DNA of 7,396 nucleotides from JBGPIT01 sp041485125 (GTDB lineage: Bacteria; Desulfobacterota; Binatia; UTPRO1): NCBI GenBank assembly GCA_041485125.1, contig JBGPIT010000258.1, positions 1 through 7,396 of the forward strand, in the 5' to 3' direction. Under the pieces are notes generated by a model that saw nothing but the letters and a program-made list of their open reading frames with translations, was not told the DNA's origin and did not search any database. Positions 7,330 to 7,396 of the stretch are shown here, piece by piece. The first letter of the stretch is position 1; every line of letters begins with the position of its first letter. Made by a program: the position numbers and the translations under genes.

Positions 7330-7396
7330 GCTCTCCCGATCTTGGCTCCCCAACACCACGCTGAAATCTAGTTCGGTACCCGCAGTTCGTACAGCA
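7330..7396 (-). promoter_or_regulatory. Leader of ackA at the right edge, possibly including the tail of an upstream gene
   Basis: These 67 bases precede the chosen ackA start. No promoter boxes are evident. One frame reads LYELRVPN and ends at TAG 7370-7368 with plausible codons, so an upstream same-strand gene could end here, about 38 bases before ackA. That would make ackA-xfp the downstream part of a longer operon. The fragment is far too short to identify. The ackA frame itself is also open to the window edge, but its only in-frame start codons are GTG 7359, the GTG directly after it, and TTG. Confidence 0.3.

Noticed and set aside
1..7396. tRNA, rRNA, CRISPR array, insertion sequence or phage elements
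   Set aside because: I saw no direct-repeat arrays, terminal inverted repeats, transposase motifs or cloverleaf-like segments; nearly all of the window is accounted for by four genes.

Overview
The window holds four recognisable protein-coding regions and almost no spare DNA. It is strongly GC-rich, with G/C dominating third codon positions, and it produces many long shadow reading frames opposite the real genes. This suggests a high-GC, probably soil- or sediment-type bacterium. No gene pins down the phylum. A fused alpha/beta-hydrolase plus class III cyclase protein is most familiar from Actinobacteria and various high-GC environmental lineages, but that is only a hint.

Layout. Positions 1-1059 (minus strand) encode the first 353 residues of an alpha/beta-hydrolase-fold protein fused to a class III nucleotide cyclase domain. 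The gene runs off the left edge. An 83-bp divergent intergenic region (1060-1142) separates it from a plus-strand gene (1143-3752) for a complete MgtA-type P-type ATPase, a Mg2+ importer. This gene converges on a minus-strand pair with only 23 bp between the stop codons. The pair is transcribed from the right: acetate kinase (ackA, about 7329 down to 6133), then xylulose-5-phosphate/fructose-6-phosphate phosphoketolase (xfp, 6136 down to 3776). The two overlap by four bases (ATGA). The last 67 bases (7330-7396) are the ackA leader and perhaps the final codons of another upstream gene.

How the genes work together. Phosphoketolase splits xylulose-5-P or fructose-6-P with phosphate to give acetyl-phosphate. 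AckA uses acetyl-phosphate to make ATP and acetate. The pair is therefore a compact substrate-level phosphorylation shunt that needs neither phosphotransacetylase nor oxygen. The Mg2+ ATPase is convergent and so not in the same transcript. A link is plausible, since thiamine-diphosphate enzymes and kinases need Mg2+, but it is not shown. The cyclase fusion may be a signalling protein. Its hydrolase domain lacks a recognisable catalytic triad, while the visible half of the cyclase active site is intact, which fits a ligand-sensing pseudo-hydrolase controlling a cyclase.

I found no RNA genes, CRISPR arrays, insertion sequences, phage genes or clear repeats. The most notable points are the eroded hydrolase triad on an apparently live cyclase, and a short in-frame upstream ORF ending in TAG just ahead of that gene. 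I do not see evidence for a wholly new multi-gene system.
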